A stretch of 64,000 nt of DNA, taken from Stanieria cyanosphaera PCC 7437 (GTDB taxonomy: Bacteria; Cyanobacteriota; Cyanobacteriia; Cyanobacteriales; Xenococcaceae). The stretch spans positions 2,062,001 to 2,126,000 of the forward strand of contig NC_019748.1 in the NCBI RefSeq assembly GCF_000317575.1, in the 5' to 3' direction. Below the pieces are notes generated by a model. That model saw only the letters and a program-made list of their open reading frames with translations, had not been told where the DNA came from and searched no databases. Each line of letters starts with the position of its first letter. The stretch's first letter is position 1. Made by a program: the position numbers and the translations under genes. Positions 45,287 to 53,776 of this stretch are shown one piece after another.

Positions 45287-46765
45287 ATGGTTAAACTTAA
45301 CCGTCGTAAATTTATTGTTTTGGGGACTGTCGGGGCAGGAGTAGCTGTAATCAGTAATTGGCTATCGCAAGAAAGCATTTCTAGCCAACCTTTGTCTCAA
45401 TCATCTCTTAATCTTTCTTCTTTATACCAAAGCAGCAATGGCTTATTAGAACTAGATTTAGAAGCGAAAGAAAGTGTAGTAGATTTAGGTGGAAAACAAG
45501 CATATCTCTTAACTTATAACGGACAAGTTCCTGCACCGCGTTTAGAAGCAAAACCAGGAGATAAGGTTCGTATTCACTTCACTAACAATCTTGCTCAACC
45601 GACTAACATTCACTATCACGGTTTACACATTCCCATTACAGGTAATGCCGATAATGTTTTCCTTAATATTGAACCAAGAGAAAAACTAACCTACGAATTT
45701 CAGATTCCAACCAATCATCCTTCGGGTACATTTTGGTATCATCCTCACTTGCACGGTATGACGGCAGAGCAGTTGTTTGGAGGTTTAGCGGGTTTATTTA
45801 TCATCCGTGGAGAAATAGACGAAATTCCCGAAATTAAGGCAGCAAAAGAAGAATTTTTAGTATTGCAAGATTTTTCCTTAGACGAAGAAGGAAGGCTTTT
45901 ATCCTCGATGCATATGTCCCTAATGATGGGACGAGAAGGAGAGTTAATTACGGTAAATGGTCAAATAAATCCTAGTTTGTCTATATCTGCTAATGGTTTA
46001 CTGCGCTTGAGAATTCTCAATGCTTCTACCTCTCGTTTTTATCGACTGATGATAAAAAATCATTCTTTTGATCAGATTGCTACTGACGGCAATGCATTAA
46101 ATGAACCTATAGAAGTTAATGAATTATTATTAACACCAGGACAACGAGCCGATGTTTTAGTCAAGGGAAATCAAGAACCGTCACAATATCGTTTACTTAA
46201 CTTACCCTACGATCGCGGTAGTATGGGCATGATGGGGGGTGGAATGATGGGTGGTAGAGGTATGGGTATGATGGGTGGAAATCACCTCGATGCACCTATA
46301 ACTATAGCAACGATAAACTATCAATCCTCTGTACAATCTCTTCCTCTACCAACTAAGTTTACTACGATCTCTGCATTACCAAAACCTGAGATAGTTAGAA
46401 GTTTTGAACTCAATCATGGTATGAATCCTATGGTGGGTATGGCTTTTTTAATTAATGGGCAGCCTTACAATAAAAACAGCATGGATACTATAGTTAAACT
46501 CAATACTATCGAAGATTGGGAAATAACTAATACTGACGTAATGGATCATCCCTTTCATATTCACGGCAATGCTTTTCAAGTTATTAGTCGGAATGGTCAA
46601 CCAGAATCATTACTTGCTTGGCGAGATACTGTTTTAGTGCCTAGGGGTGAAACCGTGCGCATTCGCACCTCTTTCCGCGATTTTGTGGGGAAAACTGTTT
46701 ATCACTGCCATATTTTCGACCACGAAGATTTAGGCATGATGGGTAACTTAGTGATTGAAGCGTAA
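45287..46765 (+). CDS. TAT-exported multicopper oxidase (CueO-like)
   Basis: The enzyme oxidises substrates, probably Cu(I), using O2 in the periplasm. Its N-terminus has the twin-arginine motif NRRKFIVLG (residue 5-13). All copper ligands are visible: IHYHGLHI and WYHPHLHG in the first cupredoxin domain, and HPFHIHGNAF and HCHIFDHEDLGMM in the last, including the T1 Cys-His pair and an axial Met. A Met/Gly-rich segment (SMGMMGGGMMGGRGMGMMGG) in the middle resembles the methionine-rich copper loop of CueO. It is 20 nt after the DUF411 gene, a copper-handling pair. Confidence 0.92.
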   Translation: MVKLNRRKFIVLGTVGAGVAVISNWLSQESISSQPLSQSSLNLSSLYQSSNGLLELDLEAKESVVDLGGKQAYLLTYNGQVPAPRLEAKPGDKVRIHFTNNLAQPTNIHYHGLHIPITGNADNVFLNIEPREKLTYEFQIPTNHPSGTFWYHPHLHGMTAEQLFGGLAGLFIIRGEIDEIPEIKAAKEEFLVLQDFSLDEEGRLLSSMHMSLMMGREGELITVNGQINPSLSISANGLLRLRILNASTSRFYRLMIKNHSFDQIATDGNALNEPIEVNELLLTPGQRADVLVKGNQEPSQYRLLNLPYDRGSMGMMGGGMMGGRGMGMMGGNHLDAPITIATINYQSSVQSLPLPTKFTTISALPKPEIVRSFELNHGMNPMVGMAFLINGQPYNKNSMDTIVKLNTIEDWEITNTDVMDHPFHIHGNAFQVISRNGQPESLLAWRDTVLVPRGETVRIRTSFRDFVGKTVYHCHIFDHEDLGMMGNLVIEA

Positions 46766-46904
46766 TTGAAAACTTTTCGGATGTTGAAGCTAAACTAACT
46801 AAAAAATTGTACTTGCTTTTGATCATCTACTCATAATTATTAAACTAAGTTGATCATAGGTTCGGTAAGGATTTGTCGATATTTAATTGAGCCTTGCCAA
46901 GATT

Positions 46905-46925
46905 ACGGGTAGCATAACCGTTTTT
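46905..46925 (+). terminator. terminator-like hairpin after the oxidase gene
   Basis: ACGGGTA-GCA-TAACCGT folds with one mismatch and is followed by TTTTT. It lies 139 nt after the stop codon, rather distant; strength uncertain. Confidence 0.5.
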
Positions 46926-47009
46926 CATGAAAATTATTTATCAAAATTAACGAACTTTGGTTAAATAAGATACATCCTTCTTAAAAAGCTCTGCTTTGCG
47001 GTGAGTGCT

Positions 47010-48722
47010 ATGACCAAAGCCAAAACTCGTAACTTCTCCTTAATTCCAATGCCAGGTTTGCAAAAATTGCTGTCTTACCATCCAACGTGGTTGCGGGGAG
47101 ATGTATTAGCTGGTTTGACAGTAGCAGCCTATTTAATTCCTCAGTGTATGGCTTATGGAGAGTTGGCAGGAGTTGAACCAGTAGCGGGTTTATGGGCAAT
47201 TTTACCACCGATGGTGATTTATACTTTCTTTGGCTCTTCACCTCAACTTTCAATTGGTCCTGAGTCTAGTACCGCCGTCATGACAGCAGTTGCGATCGCG
47301 CCTTTAGCAGCAGCTAAAAGTGATGCTTATAGTAGTCTTGCTGCTTTACTAGCAATGATTGTGGGTGTTATTTGTATTGTTGGTTATCTGGGTCGATTAG
47401 GTTTTTTAGCTAATTTATTATCGAAGCCGATCTTAATTGGTTACATGGCTGGTATTGCTTTAATTATGATTGGCGGACAACTGGGTAAAATTGGCAAGAT
47501 TGAGATTGAGTCAAATGCTTTTTTTAGTCAAGTTAGTGAATTCATCGGCAAGCTACAACTGGCTCATACTCCTACTTTTATTTTAGGAATTTTAGTTCTA
47601 ATATTTTTATTTGCTTTCCAGCGTCGTTTTCCTAATTTACCTATTCCCTTAATTGCCGTTTTACTCTCTACAGTAGCGGTAGCAATTTTTAATTTGGATC
47701 ATCGTGGTGTGGCTGTTGTGGGAGAGATTCCTGCTGGTTTACCTCATTTTGTGATTCCCCAAGTGTCGGTTAAAGAGATAAGTTCTTTGGTAGCTTCGGC
47801 TGTCGGAATTGCTATTGTTGGTTATTCTGATAATGTGTTGACAGCAAGAGCCTTTGCTAATCGCAACCATTATAAAATTGATGCCAATCAAGAACTGTTA
47901 GCTTTGGGTGTGGCTAATTTTGGCAATGGATTGATGCAGGGATTTCCTATTAGTAGTAGTGGCAGTCGTACTGTGATTGGAGATTCATTAGGAAGCAAAA
48001 GTCAGCTATTTTCTTTGGTGGCGATGGTGGCAGTAATTTTTGTCTTGTTATTTTTACGCCCTGTTTTGGCATTATTCCCCAAAGCTGCTTTAGGCGCGAT
48101 TGTGATCTATGCTGCAACCAAACTAATCGATGTTGCTGAATTTATCAGACTTTATCGCTTTCGTCGTAGTGAGTTTATTTTGGCTATAGTAACTACCATT
48201 GCCGTATTAATCACCGATATTTTAGTAGGAGTAGGAGTTGCAGTTGGTTTATCTGTAATTGAGCTATTTTCTAGAGTTGCTCGCCCCCACGATGCCGTAT
48301 TAGGTACAGTTCCTGGTTTAGCTGGACTTCATGATATCGAGGATTGGGAAGGTGCAACAACTATTCCTGGATTGGTTATTTACCGCTATGATGCACCTTT
48401 GTGTTTTGCTAATGCGGAGGATTTTAAAAGACGATCGCTTGAAGCGATTGAAGCAGAACTAACTCCTGTGGAATGGTTTGTCCTAAATATGGAAGCTAAT
48501 GTCGAAATTGATATTACTGCGATTGATACTTTATTCGAGTTAAGAGATGAATTAGCTGCTCAAAATATTACCTTTGCTATGTCACGAGTTAAGCAAGATC
48601 TATATCTTGAACTCAAACGAGCAGGGTTTCTTAAAAATTTTCCAGCCGAACATATTTACCCTACTTTAGCTGAGGCGATCGCAGCTTTTGAACAACGTCA
48701 TCTACAGACAAAGCAAAATTAG
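47010..48722 (+). CDS. SulP family anion transporter with STAS domain
   Basis: SulP proteins carry sulfate, bicarbonate or other anions. The product has the family N-terminus WLRGDVLAGLTVAAYLIPQCMAYGELAGVEPVAGLWAILPPMVIYTFFGSSPQLSIGPES, about 12-14 helices, and a C-terminal STAS domain (GLVIYRYDAPLCFANAEDFKRR to LYLELKRAGFL). The sequence is nearer to sulfate-permease members than to the BicA bicarbonate transporter. Its place directly before the CO2-uptake operon makes bicarbonate possible, which is only context. The frame opens from a GTG at 47001; I take the ATG three codons later, with GGTGAG upstream. Confidence 0.85.
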   Translation: MTKAKTRNFSLIPMPGLQKLLSYHPTWLRGDVLAGLTVAAYLIPQCMAYGELAGVEPVAGLWAILPPMVIYTFFGSSPQLSIGPESSTAVMTAVAIAPLAAAKSDAYSSLAALLAMIVGVICIVGYLGRLGFLANLLSKPILIGYMAGIALIMIGGQLGKIGKIEIESNAFFSQVSEFIGKLQLAHTPTFILGILVLIFLFAFQRRFPNLPIPLIAVLLSTVAVAIFNLDHRGVAVVGEIPAGLPHFVIPQVSVKEISSLVASAVGIAIVGYSDNVLTARAFANRNHYKIDANQELLALGVANFGNGLMQGFPISSSGSRTVIGDSLGSKSQLFSLVAMVAVIFVLLFLRPVLALFPKAALGAIVIYAATKLIDVAEFIRLYRFRRSEFILAIVTTIAVLITDILVGVGVAVGLSVIELFSRVARPHDAVLGTVPGLAGLHDIEDWEGATTIPGLVIYRYDAPLCFANAEDFKRRSLEAIEAELTPVEWFVLNMEANVEIDITAIDTLFELRDELAAQNITFAMSRVKQDLYLELKRAGFLKNFPAEHIYPTLAEAIAAFEQRHLQTKQN

Positions 48723-48901
48723 TTTCACGCGCGATCGCTACTTTGGGATTTGCCATTTTCTTAAAGCTCAAACTCTACTCTTACAACAATATGGTTTACC
48801 TACCGCAGTATAATCTGAACTGATGTTATTTATTTATATATCCTTATCATTGTCATAAAACAATTATATTTTATTATTCATAGACTAAATTCTATAATGA
48901 T

Positions 48902-48923
48902 CCTATGATAGATAATAATCAAT
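48902..48923. promoter_or_regulatory. candidate NdhR/CcmR operator upstream of ndhF3
   Basis: The sequence CCTATG-N10-ATCAAT resembles the reported binding pattern TCAATG-N10-ATCAAT of the LysR repressor NdhR (CcmR), which controls the inducible CO2-uptake genes. The right half matches fully and the left half at four of six positions, with exact spacing. It ends 30 nt before the ndhF3 start. The gene for the regulator is not in the window. Confidence 0.4.
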
Positions 48924-48953
48924 TCAAATAAGCAGTAAAACATTAAAATATCT

Positions 48954-50816
48954 ATGAATGAGATATTTAGTCAGACTATCTGGCTAGTACCTTTATACGC
49001 TTTAGTAGGTGCGATGCTAGCTATACCTTGGTCGCCAGGAATTATTCGTCAGACGGGACCTAGACCATCGGGTTATATTAATGCTTTAATGACTTTCATA
49101 GCGTTGAGCCATAGTTTGTTGGCTCTCTCAGAAATATGGCATCAACCAGTTCAATATTTATCATTTCAATGGCTTCATGCTGCTGATTTAAATATCTCTT
49201 TCGATCTAGTAATTTCTCCAATCACTATTGGGGCATTGGTTTTAATTACTGGTTTAAATCTCGCTGCCCAAATTTACGCCATTGGTTACATGGAAATGGA
49301 TTGGGGTTGGGCGCGTTTCTACTCGCTACTAGCTTTGTTTGAAGCAGGAATGTCTACTTTAGTTTTGTGTAATTCCCTCTTCTTTAGTTATGTAGTCTTA
49401 GAAATTCTGACTCTCGGTACATACTTATTAATTGGATTGTGGTTCAACCAATCTTTAGTGGTAACTGGTGCAAGGGATGCTTTTTTAACTAAACGGGTAG
49501 GAGATTTAATTCTGCTGATGGCGGTAGTTGCTTTATTACCTTTAGCAGGGACTTGGAATTATACTGAATTAGCTCAATGGGCAAAAACCACCACAATTGA
49601 CCCTAATATAGCAACTTTACTTTGTTTAGCTTTAATTGCTGGCCCTTTGGGTAAATGCGCTCAATTTCCTCTGCATCTTTGGTTAGATGAGGCGATGGAA
49701 GGACCAATGCCCGCCACTATTTTACGGAATACCATTGTTGTTTCTACAGGTGCTTGGGTATTAATCAAATTACAACCCGTGTTTACTTTATCGCCAGTCG
49801 CTTCTACGGTAATGATTGGCATCGGTTCAGTAACTGCCATTGGTGCTTCTCTAATTGCGATCGCACAAATTGATATTAAACGTTCTCTTTCCTATTCTGT
49901 CAGTGCCTACATGGGTTTAGTTTTCATTGCAGTAGGTACACAACAAGATGAAACTGCCTTGAGATTACTCTTTACTTATGCGATCGCTATGTCGTTGTTG
50001 GTAATGAGTATTGGTGGCGTGGTTTTAAATAATATTACCCAAGATCTAACCAAATACGGCGGTTTATGGTCACGTCGCCCCATATCTGGAATTTGTTACT
50101 TAGTTGGTGCAGCTTCTTTAGTTGCTTTTCCTCCTTTAGGCTGTTTTTGGACATTAACCGAAATGGCAGATAACCTTTGGAATACTCATCCCTGGTTAGT
50201 AGGAGTATTGGTGATCGTTAATGGTTTAACTGCTTTTAGCATTACTCGTGAATTTAGTCTTATTTTTGGTGGTAAACCAAAACAAATGACAGTTCGTTCT
50301 CCAGAAGGCTTATGGGCGTTGGTTTTACCGATGACATTTGGAATGGGATTTGCCTTGCACGTACCGATTTTATTACATCAATGGAATTTGTTACCTGAGT
50401 GGGAAAATCTCAATTTAACTGTTGCTATTCCCTTAGTTATTTCTACTTTGGTAGGTGCAGGTGCTTCGGCATTCATTTATCTCAATGAAAAAATTACTAA
50501 ACCAATTGAATTCAAACCCAAAGCTGTACAAGACTTTTTTGCTTACGACTTATATACTGCTCAACTTTATCGCGTAACAATTGTTTTTGTAGTCGGTTTA
50601 GTTTCTCAAATTATTTATTGGTTTGACCGCTATTTAGTTGACGGAGTAATTAATTTAGTTGGGTTGGCTACAATTTTTAGTGGTGAAAGTTTAAAATACA
50701 ACGTTTCTGGACAAACTCAATTTTATTTTCTGTCAATTTTCTTGGGAGTTATCTTATTCGTAGGAGTAGTTTGTTTTCCCATCATCTCTCAATTTTCCTT
50801 CGTACTTTTTCCATAA
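48954..50816 (+). CDS. ndhF3: NDH-1 subunit NdhF3 (CO2-uptake module)
   Basis: NdhF3 is the distal proton-pumping membrane subunit of NDH-1MS, the inducible thylakoid CO2-uptake complex. The 620-residue product is an antiporter-like Nqo12/NuoL family protein. It has FYSLLALFEAGMSTLVLCNSLFFSYVVLEILTLGTYLLIG (the conserved Glu of TM5), GPLGKCAQFPLHLWLDEAMEGPMPATILRNTIVV in place of the usual ...SAL in TM7-8, QIDIKRSLSYSVSAYMGLVF and a C-terminal lateral helix region. The truncated TM8 motif and the following cupA mark it as the CO2-uptake variant rather than NdhF1. Between F3 and F4 the choice rests on the neighbouring fasciclin cupS. Confidence 0.85.
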   Translation: MNEIFSQTIWLVPLYALVGAMLAIPWSPGIIRQTGPRPSGYINALMTFIALSHSLLALSEIWHQPVQYLSFQWLHAADLNISFDLVISPITIGALVLITGLNLAAQIYAIGYMEMDWGWARFYSLLALFEAGMSTLVLCNSLFFSYVVLEILTLGTYLLIGLWFNQSLVVTGARDAFLTKRVGDLILLMAVVALLPLAGTWNYTELAQWAKTTTIDPNIATLLCLALIAGPLGKCAQFPLHLWLDEAMEGPMPATILRNTIVVSTGAWVLIKLQPVFTLSPVASTVMIGIGSVTAIGASLIAIAQIDIKRSLSYSVSAYMGLVFIAVGTQQDETALRLLFTYAIAMSLLVMSIGGVVLNNITQDLTKYGGLWSRRPISGICYLVGAASLVAFPPLGCFWTLTEMADNLWNTHPWLVGVLVIVNGLTAFSITREFSLIFGGKPKQMTVRSPEGLWALVLPMTFGMGFALHVPILLHQWNLLPEWENLNLTVAIPLVISTLVGAGASAFIYLNEKITKPIEFKPKAVQDFFAYDLYTAQLYRVTIVFVVGLVSQIIYWFDRYLVDGVINLVGLATIFSGESLKYNVSGQTQFYFLSIFLGVILFVGVVCFPIISQFSFVLFP

Positions 50817-50862
50817 CAAACTATTTTTATTTAGAAATTAAAAAAAATTAATTCAAGAGACA

Positions 50863-51582
50863 ATGAAAAACACAAAAGGACAAATGGATTTTTCTCGACG
50901 CAAATTAATGAAGTTTGGAGCAGGCTTTTTAGGGACAGCTACATTAGCAAGTGTTTTAGGAATAAATCTTACTAATTCAAAACCAGCAATTGCTCAAAAT
51001 GAACTAACTTGTGACCAAGCCTTAGCAAAATTAATGGAAGGTAATCAGCGTTTTATTCAAAATAAACGGATGAATCCTCATCAATCTTTAGAATATTTAC
51101 AATCAATCTCTGAGGAACAAAAACCTTTTGCAGCGATGTTAGGTTGCGCAGATTCTCGACTTCCTCTGGAAGCGATTTTCGATCAAGGATTTGGTGATTT
51201 ATTTGTGGTTCGTGATGCAGGTAATGTAGCTACAGAAGAAGAAACTGGCAGTTTGGAATTTGGTACTTTAGTGTTGGGTGCTAAAGTAATTATGGTCATG
51301 GGTCATTATGGTTGTGGTGCAATCAAAGCTACTTTACAAGGTGAAGAAGTTCCAGGCACAATCGGTAGTATTTTGGCACAGATTGAACCTGCTGTAAAAG
51401 ATTTTCAAGGACAACAAGAAGATAAAGAAGCACTTAAAAAAGCAACTGAAGCTAATGTAAAGTATCAAGTAAATAAATTAAAACAATCTTCTGTTTTATC
51501 GGAATTAATTGCTGCAAATCAATTAAAAATTGTTGGAGGTTATTTTAATTTTAAAACAGGGGAAGTAACTGTAGTTTCATAA
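50863..51582 (+). CDS. TAT-exported beta-class carbonic anhydrase
   Basis: This enzyme interconverts CO2 and bicarbonate outside the cytoplasm. The N-terminal SRRKLMKFGAGFLGTATLASVLG is a twin-arginine signal (Arg12-Arg13), with likely cleavage at AIAQ-N. Zinc ligands and dyad are complete: C95, D97 and R99 in GCADSRLP, H148 and C151 in GHYGCGAIKA. The length matches EcaB-type beta-CAs. It sits 46 nt after ndhF3 and 147 nt before ndhD3, inside the NDH-1MS operon, an unusual position. A thylakoid-associated EcaB has been reported to work with CupA/CupB in Synechocystis, so a role beside this complex is plausible. Confidence 0.9.
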   Translation: MKNTKGQMDFSRRKLMKFGAGFLGTATLASVLGINLTNSKPAIAQNELTCDQALAKLMEGNQRFIQNKRMNPHQSLEYLQSISEEQKPFAAMLGCADSRLPLEAIFDQGFGDLFVVRDAGNVATEEETGSLEFGTLVLGAKVIMVMGHYGCGAIKATLQGEEVPGTIGSILAQIEPAVKDFQGQQEDKEALKKATEANVKYQVNKLKQSSVLSELIAANQLKIVGGYFNFKTGEVTVVS

Positions 51583-51729
51583 TATCTACTATTGGTTATT
51601 AATCATTACTTTTGTCTACTTGTTTAAATAGTCGCTAATCAAAAAAAATAACTCAAGCGATCGCAAAAGCTATCCCACAAACTAACTAAACATAACTAAT
51701 GAAAAATAACAAAACACAAAGGACAAACA

Positions 51730-53250
51730 ATGCTTAGTTTTCTACTCTGGTTACCTATTATTGGGGCTAGTATTATCGGTTTTTTACCCCTAAAAATTGA
51801 ATCGGCGCGTCTCAGACAAATTACAACAGTTTTTGCAGTTATTATTTTTGTTTGGACAATCTGGTTATTAACTCAGTTTAATTTAAGTACTTCTGGATGG
51901 CAATTTTCAGAATATTTACCTTGGGCTGAACCAATTGGTTTAAGTTATAGTTTGGCAGTTGATGGTTTATCATTACCTTTGCTTGCTTTGAATGGCTTAC
52001 TTACCATTATTGCTATTTATAGTATTGGAGAAAATGTTGAACGTCCCCGTCTTTATTACTCTTTAATTCTGTTAATTAATGCAGGCATAACTGGGGCTTT
52101 AGTTGCTCAGAATTTATTACTATTCGTAATCTTCTATGAGCTAGAATTGATTCCTTTTTACTTAATGATTGCAATTTGGGGAGGAGAAAAACGAGGCTAT
52201 GCTTCAATTAAATTTCTGCTTTATACAGCCGTATCAGGATTATTAGTTTTAGCTGCCTTTTTAGGGATTGCTTTCCTCAATGGTGCTACCAGTTTCGATT
52301 ATGATCTTATCACCACTCAAGGATTATCTTTAAACACACAACTGATTTTACTTACTGTTTTATTAGTCGGATTTGGAATTAAAATTCCTTTAGTTCCTTT
52401 GCATACTTGGTTGCCTGATGCCTATACAGAAGCTTCTTCAGCCGTTACCATTCTGTTAGGCGGGATTTTAGCTAAACTCGGAACTTATGGTTTGATTCGC
52501 TTTGGTTTACAACTATTTCCCGAAGCTTGGTCAATTGTAGCCCCTGGATTAGCAGTTATCGGTACAATTAGTGTACTTTATGGAGCTTTAAGTGCGATCG
52601 CACAAAAAGATATCAAACGCATGGTAGCCTATAGTTCCATTGGTCACATGGGTTATATTCTAGTAGCTGTTGCTGCTGGTACGGAATTAAGTATTCTCGG
52701 TGCAGTAGCACAAATGATCGCTCATGGTTTGATTCTCGCTTTATTGTTCCATTTGGTAGGTATTGTCGAACGCAAAGTAGGTACTCGCGATCTAGATGTT
52801 CTTAATGGTTTGATGAATCCTATTCGTGGTTTGCCTCTTACCAGTGCCTTATTGATTATGGCAGGTATGGCTAGTGCAGGTATTCCTGGTTTGGTGGGAT
52901 TTGTAGCTGAATTTATTATTTTTCAGGGTAGTTTTGCTACGTTCCCCATTCCTACTTTACTTTGCATCATTGCTTCGGGTCTTACAGCGGTTTACTTTGT
53001 CATTCTGCTTAATCGTACTTGTTTCGGCAAATTAGATAATAAATTGGCATATTATCCTCCAGTTTTGCGTTCTGAAACTATTCCTGCCTTTGTTTTAACT
53101 GTAATTATTCTTTTCTTGGGCATTCAACCAAACTGGTTACTACGTTGGATTGAACCAACGACGGATTTATTAGCAGTCAATATTTCTAATAATCAAATTG
53201 AAGAAATTGCTGTTCAACAACTACCAGCAAACGATCTTCTATTGAATTAG
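51730..53250 (+). CDS. ndhD3: NDH-1 subunit NdhD3 (CO2-uptake module)
   Basis: NdhD3 is the antiporter-like NuoM homologue of NDH-1MS. The 506-residue product has LSYSLAVDGLSLPLLALNGLLTIIAIYS, the Glu in LFVIFYELELIPFYLMIAIWGG (TM5), VPLHTWLPDAYTEASSAVTILLGGILAKLGTYG (TM7-8), AQKDIKRMVAYSSIGHMGYI with the central lysine, and about 14 helices in all. Compared with NdhF3 the proton-channel residues are complete. It is followed after 11 nt by an OB-fold protein gene. The F3/D3/CupA order matches the Synechocystis operon apart from the two extra genes between. Confidence 0.87.
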   Translation: MLSFLLWLPIIGASIIGFLPLKIESARLRQITTVFAVIIFVWTIWLLTQFNLSTSGWQFSEYLPWAEPIGLSYSLAVDGLSLPLLALNGLLTIIAIYSIGENVERPRLYYSLILLINAGITGALVAQNLLLFVIFYELELIPFYLMIAIWGGEKRGYASIKFLLYTAVSGLLVLAAFLGIAFLNGATSFDYDLITTQGLSLNTQLILLTVLLVGFGIKIPLVPLHTWLPDAYTEASSAVTILLGGILAKLGTYGLIRFGLQLFPEAWSIVAPGLAVIGTISVLYGALSAIAQKDIKRMVAYSSIGHMGYILVAVAAGTELSILGAVAQMIAHGLILALLFHLVGIVERKVGTRDLDVLNGLMNPIRGLPLTSALLIMAGMASAGIPGLVGFVAEFIIFQGSFATFPIPTLLCIIASGLTAVYFVILLNRTCFGKLDNKLAYYPPVLRSETIPAFVLTVIILFLGIQPNWLLRWIEPTTDLLAVNISNNQIEEIAVQQLPANDLLLN

Positions 53251-53261
53251 GAAATTTTGTG

Positions 53262-53642
53262 ATGAAATTAACTTTATCTTTATTGACGGTTCTGTCTATT
53301 GTTTCGGTGTTAACCATTCCAACCCAATTGTCTGCCCAAACTCCCATTGAAAACTTAAAAAGTATGCAGGGTGTTACTATTTCAGGTCAAGTTGAAAGCG
53401 TGGTTGGCAATAATTTTACTCTTAACGACGGAACAGGAGAGATAATTGTGGATGCAGGGCCTCGTTGGTGGCATCAAATCGATTTAAATACTGGGGAGTC
53501 TGTCACTGTGGTAGGAGAAATGGGTCGAGATGAATTTGATGCTTTCTCCATCACCCGTGAAAATGGCGAGGTAATCGATATTCGACCATCTCAAGGTCCT
53601 CCTCCTTGGTCTGGAGGTAACAGAAGAGACATTCAAAGATAA
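53262..53642 (+). CDS. exported OB-fold protein (YdeI/BOF-like)
   Basis: The 126-residue product has a signal peptide (LTLSLLTVLSIVSVLTIPTQLSAQ) and one OB-like beta barrel. The barrel has MQGVTISGQVESVVGNNFTLNDGTGEIIVDAGPRWW, GESVTVVGEMGRDEFDAFSI and NGEVIDIRPSQ. The Gly-Gln-Val start and DGTGEI turn resemble the YgiW/YdeI (BOF) family. A GTG one codon upstream is possible, but AGGA is placed well for the ATG. It lies 11 nt after ndhD3 and 134 nt before cupA, in the CO2-uptake operon. I know of no such protein in the standard NDH-1MS set. Confidence 0.83.
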   Translation: MKLTLSLLTVLSIVSVLTIPTQLSAQTPIENLKSMQGVTISGQVESVVGNNFTLNDGTGEIIVDAGPRWWHQIDLNTGESVTVVGEMGRDEFDAFSITRENGEVIDIRPSQGPPPWSGGNRRDIQR

Positions 53643-53679
53643 ATACAGCAATTCAAGAGTATAAACAATTAATATTCAT

Positions 53680-53703
53680 TTGTTAGGTGGGCATTGCCTA
53701 CCC
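53680..53703. repeat. GGGCAttGCC-type imperfect palindrome
   Basis: TAGGTGGGCATTGCCTACCCTA is an imperfect inverted repeat; a perfect relative, AGATGGGCATTGCCCATCT, occurs at 59738-59756. Both lie between genes. Confidence 0.55.
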
Positions 53704-53776
53704 TAATCGCAAAGAATTGTCCGCAGTTTTTACGCAGATAGAGTGAAGAATATAAATAATTAACTATCAACAAACT

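Noticed and set aside
47010-48722. BicA bicarbonate transporter identity for the SulP protein
   Set aside because: Its N-terminal transmembrane sequence fits sulfate-permease members better than BicA; I leave the substrate open.
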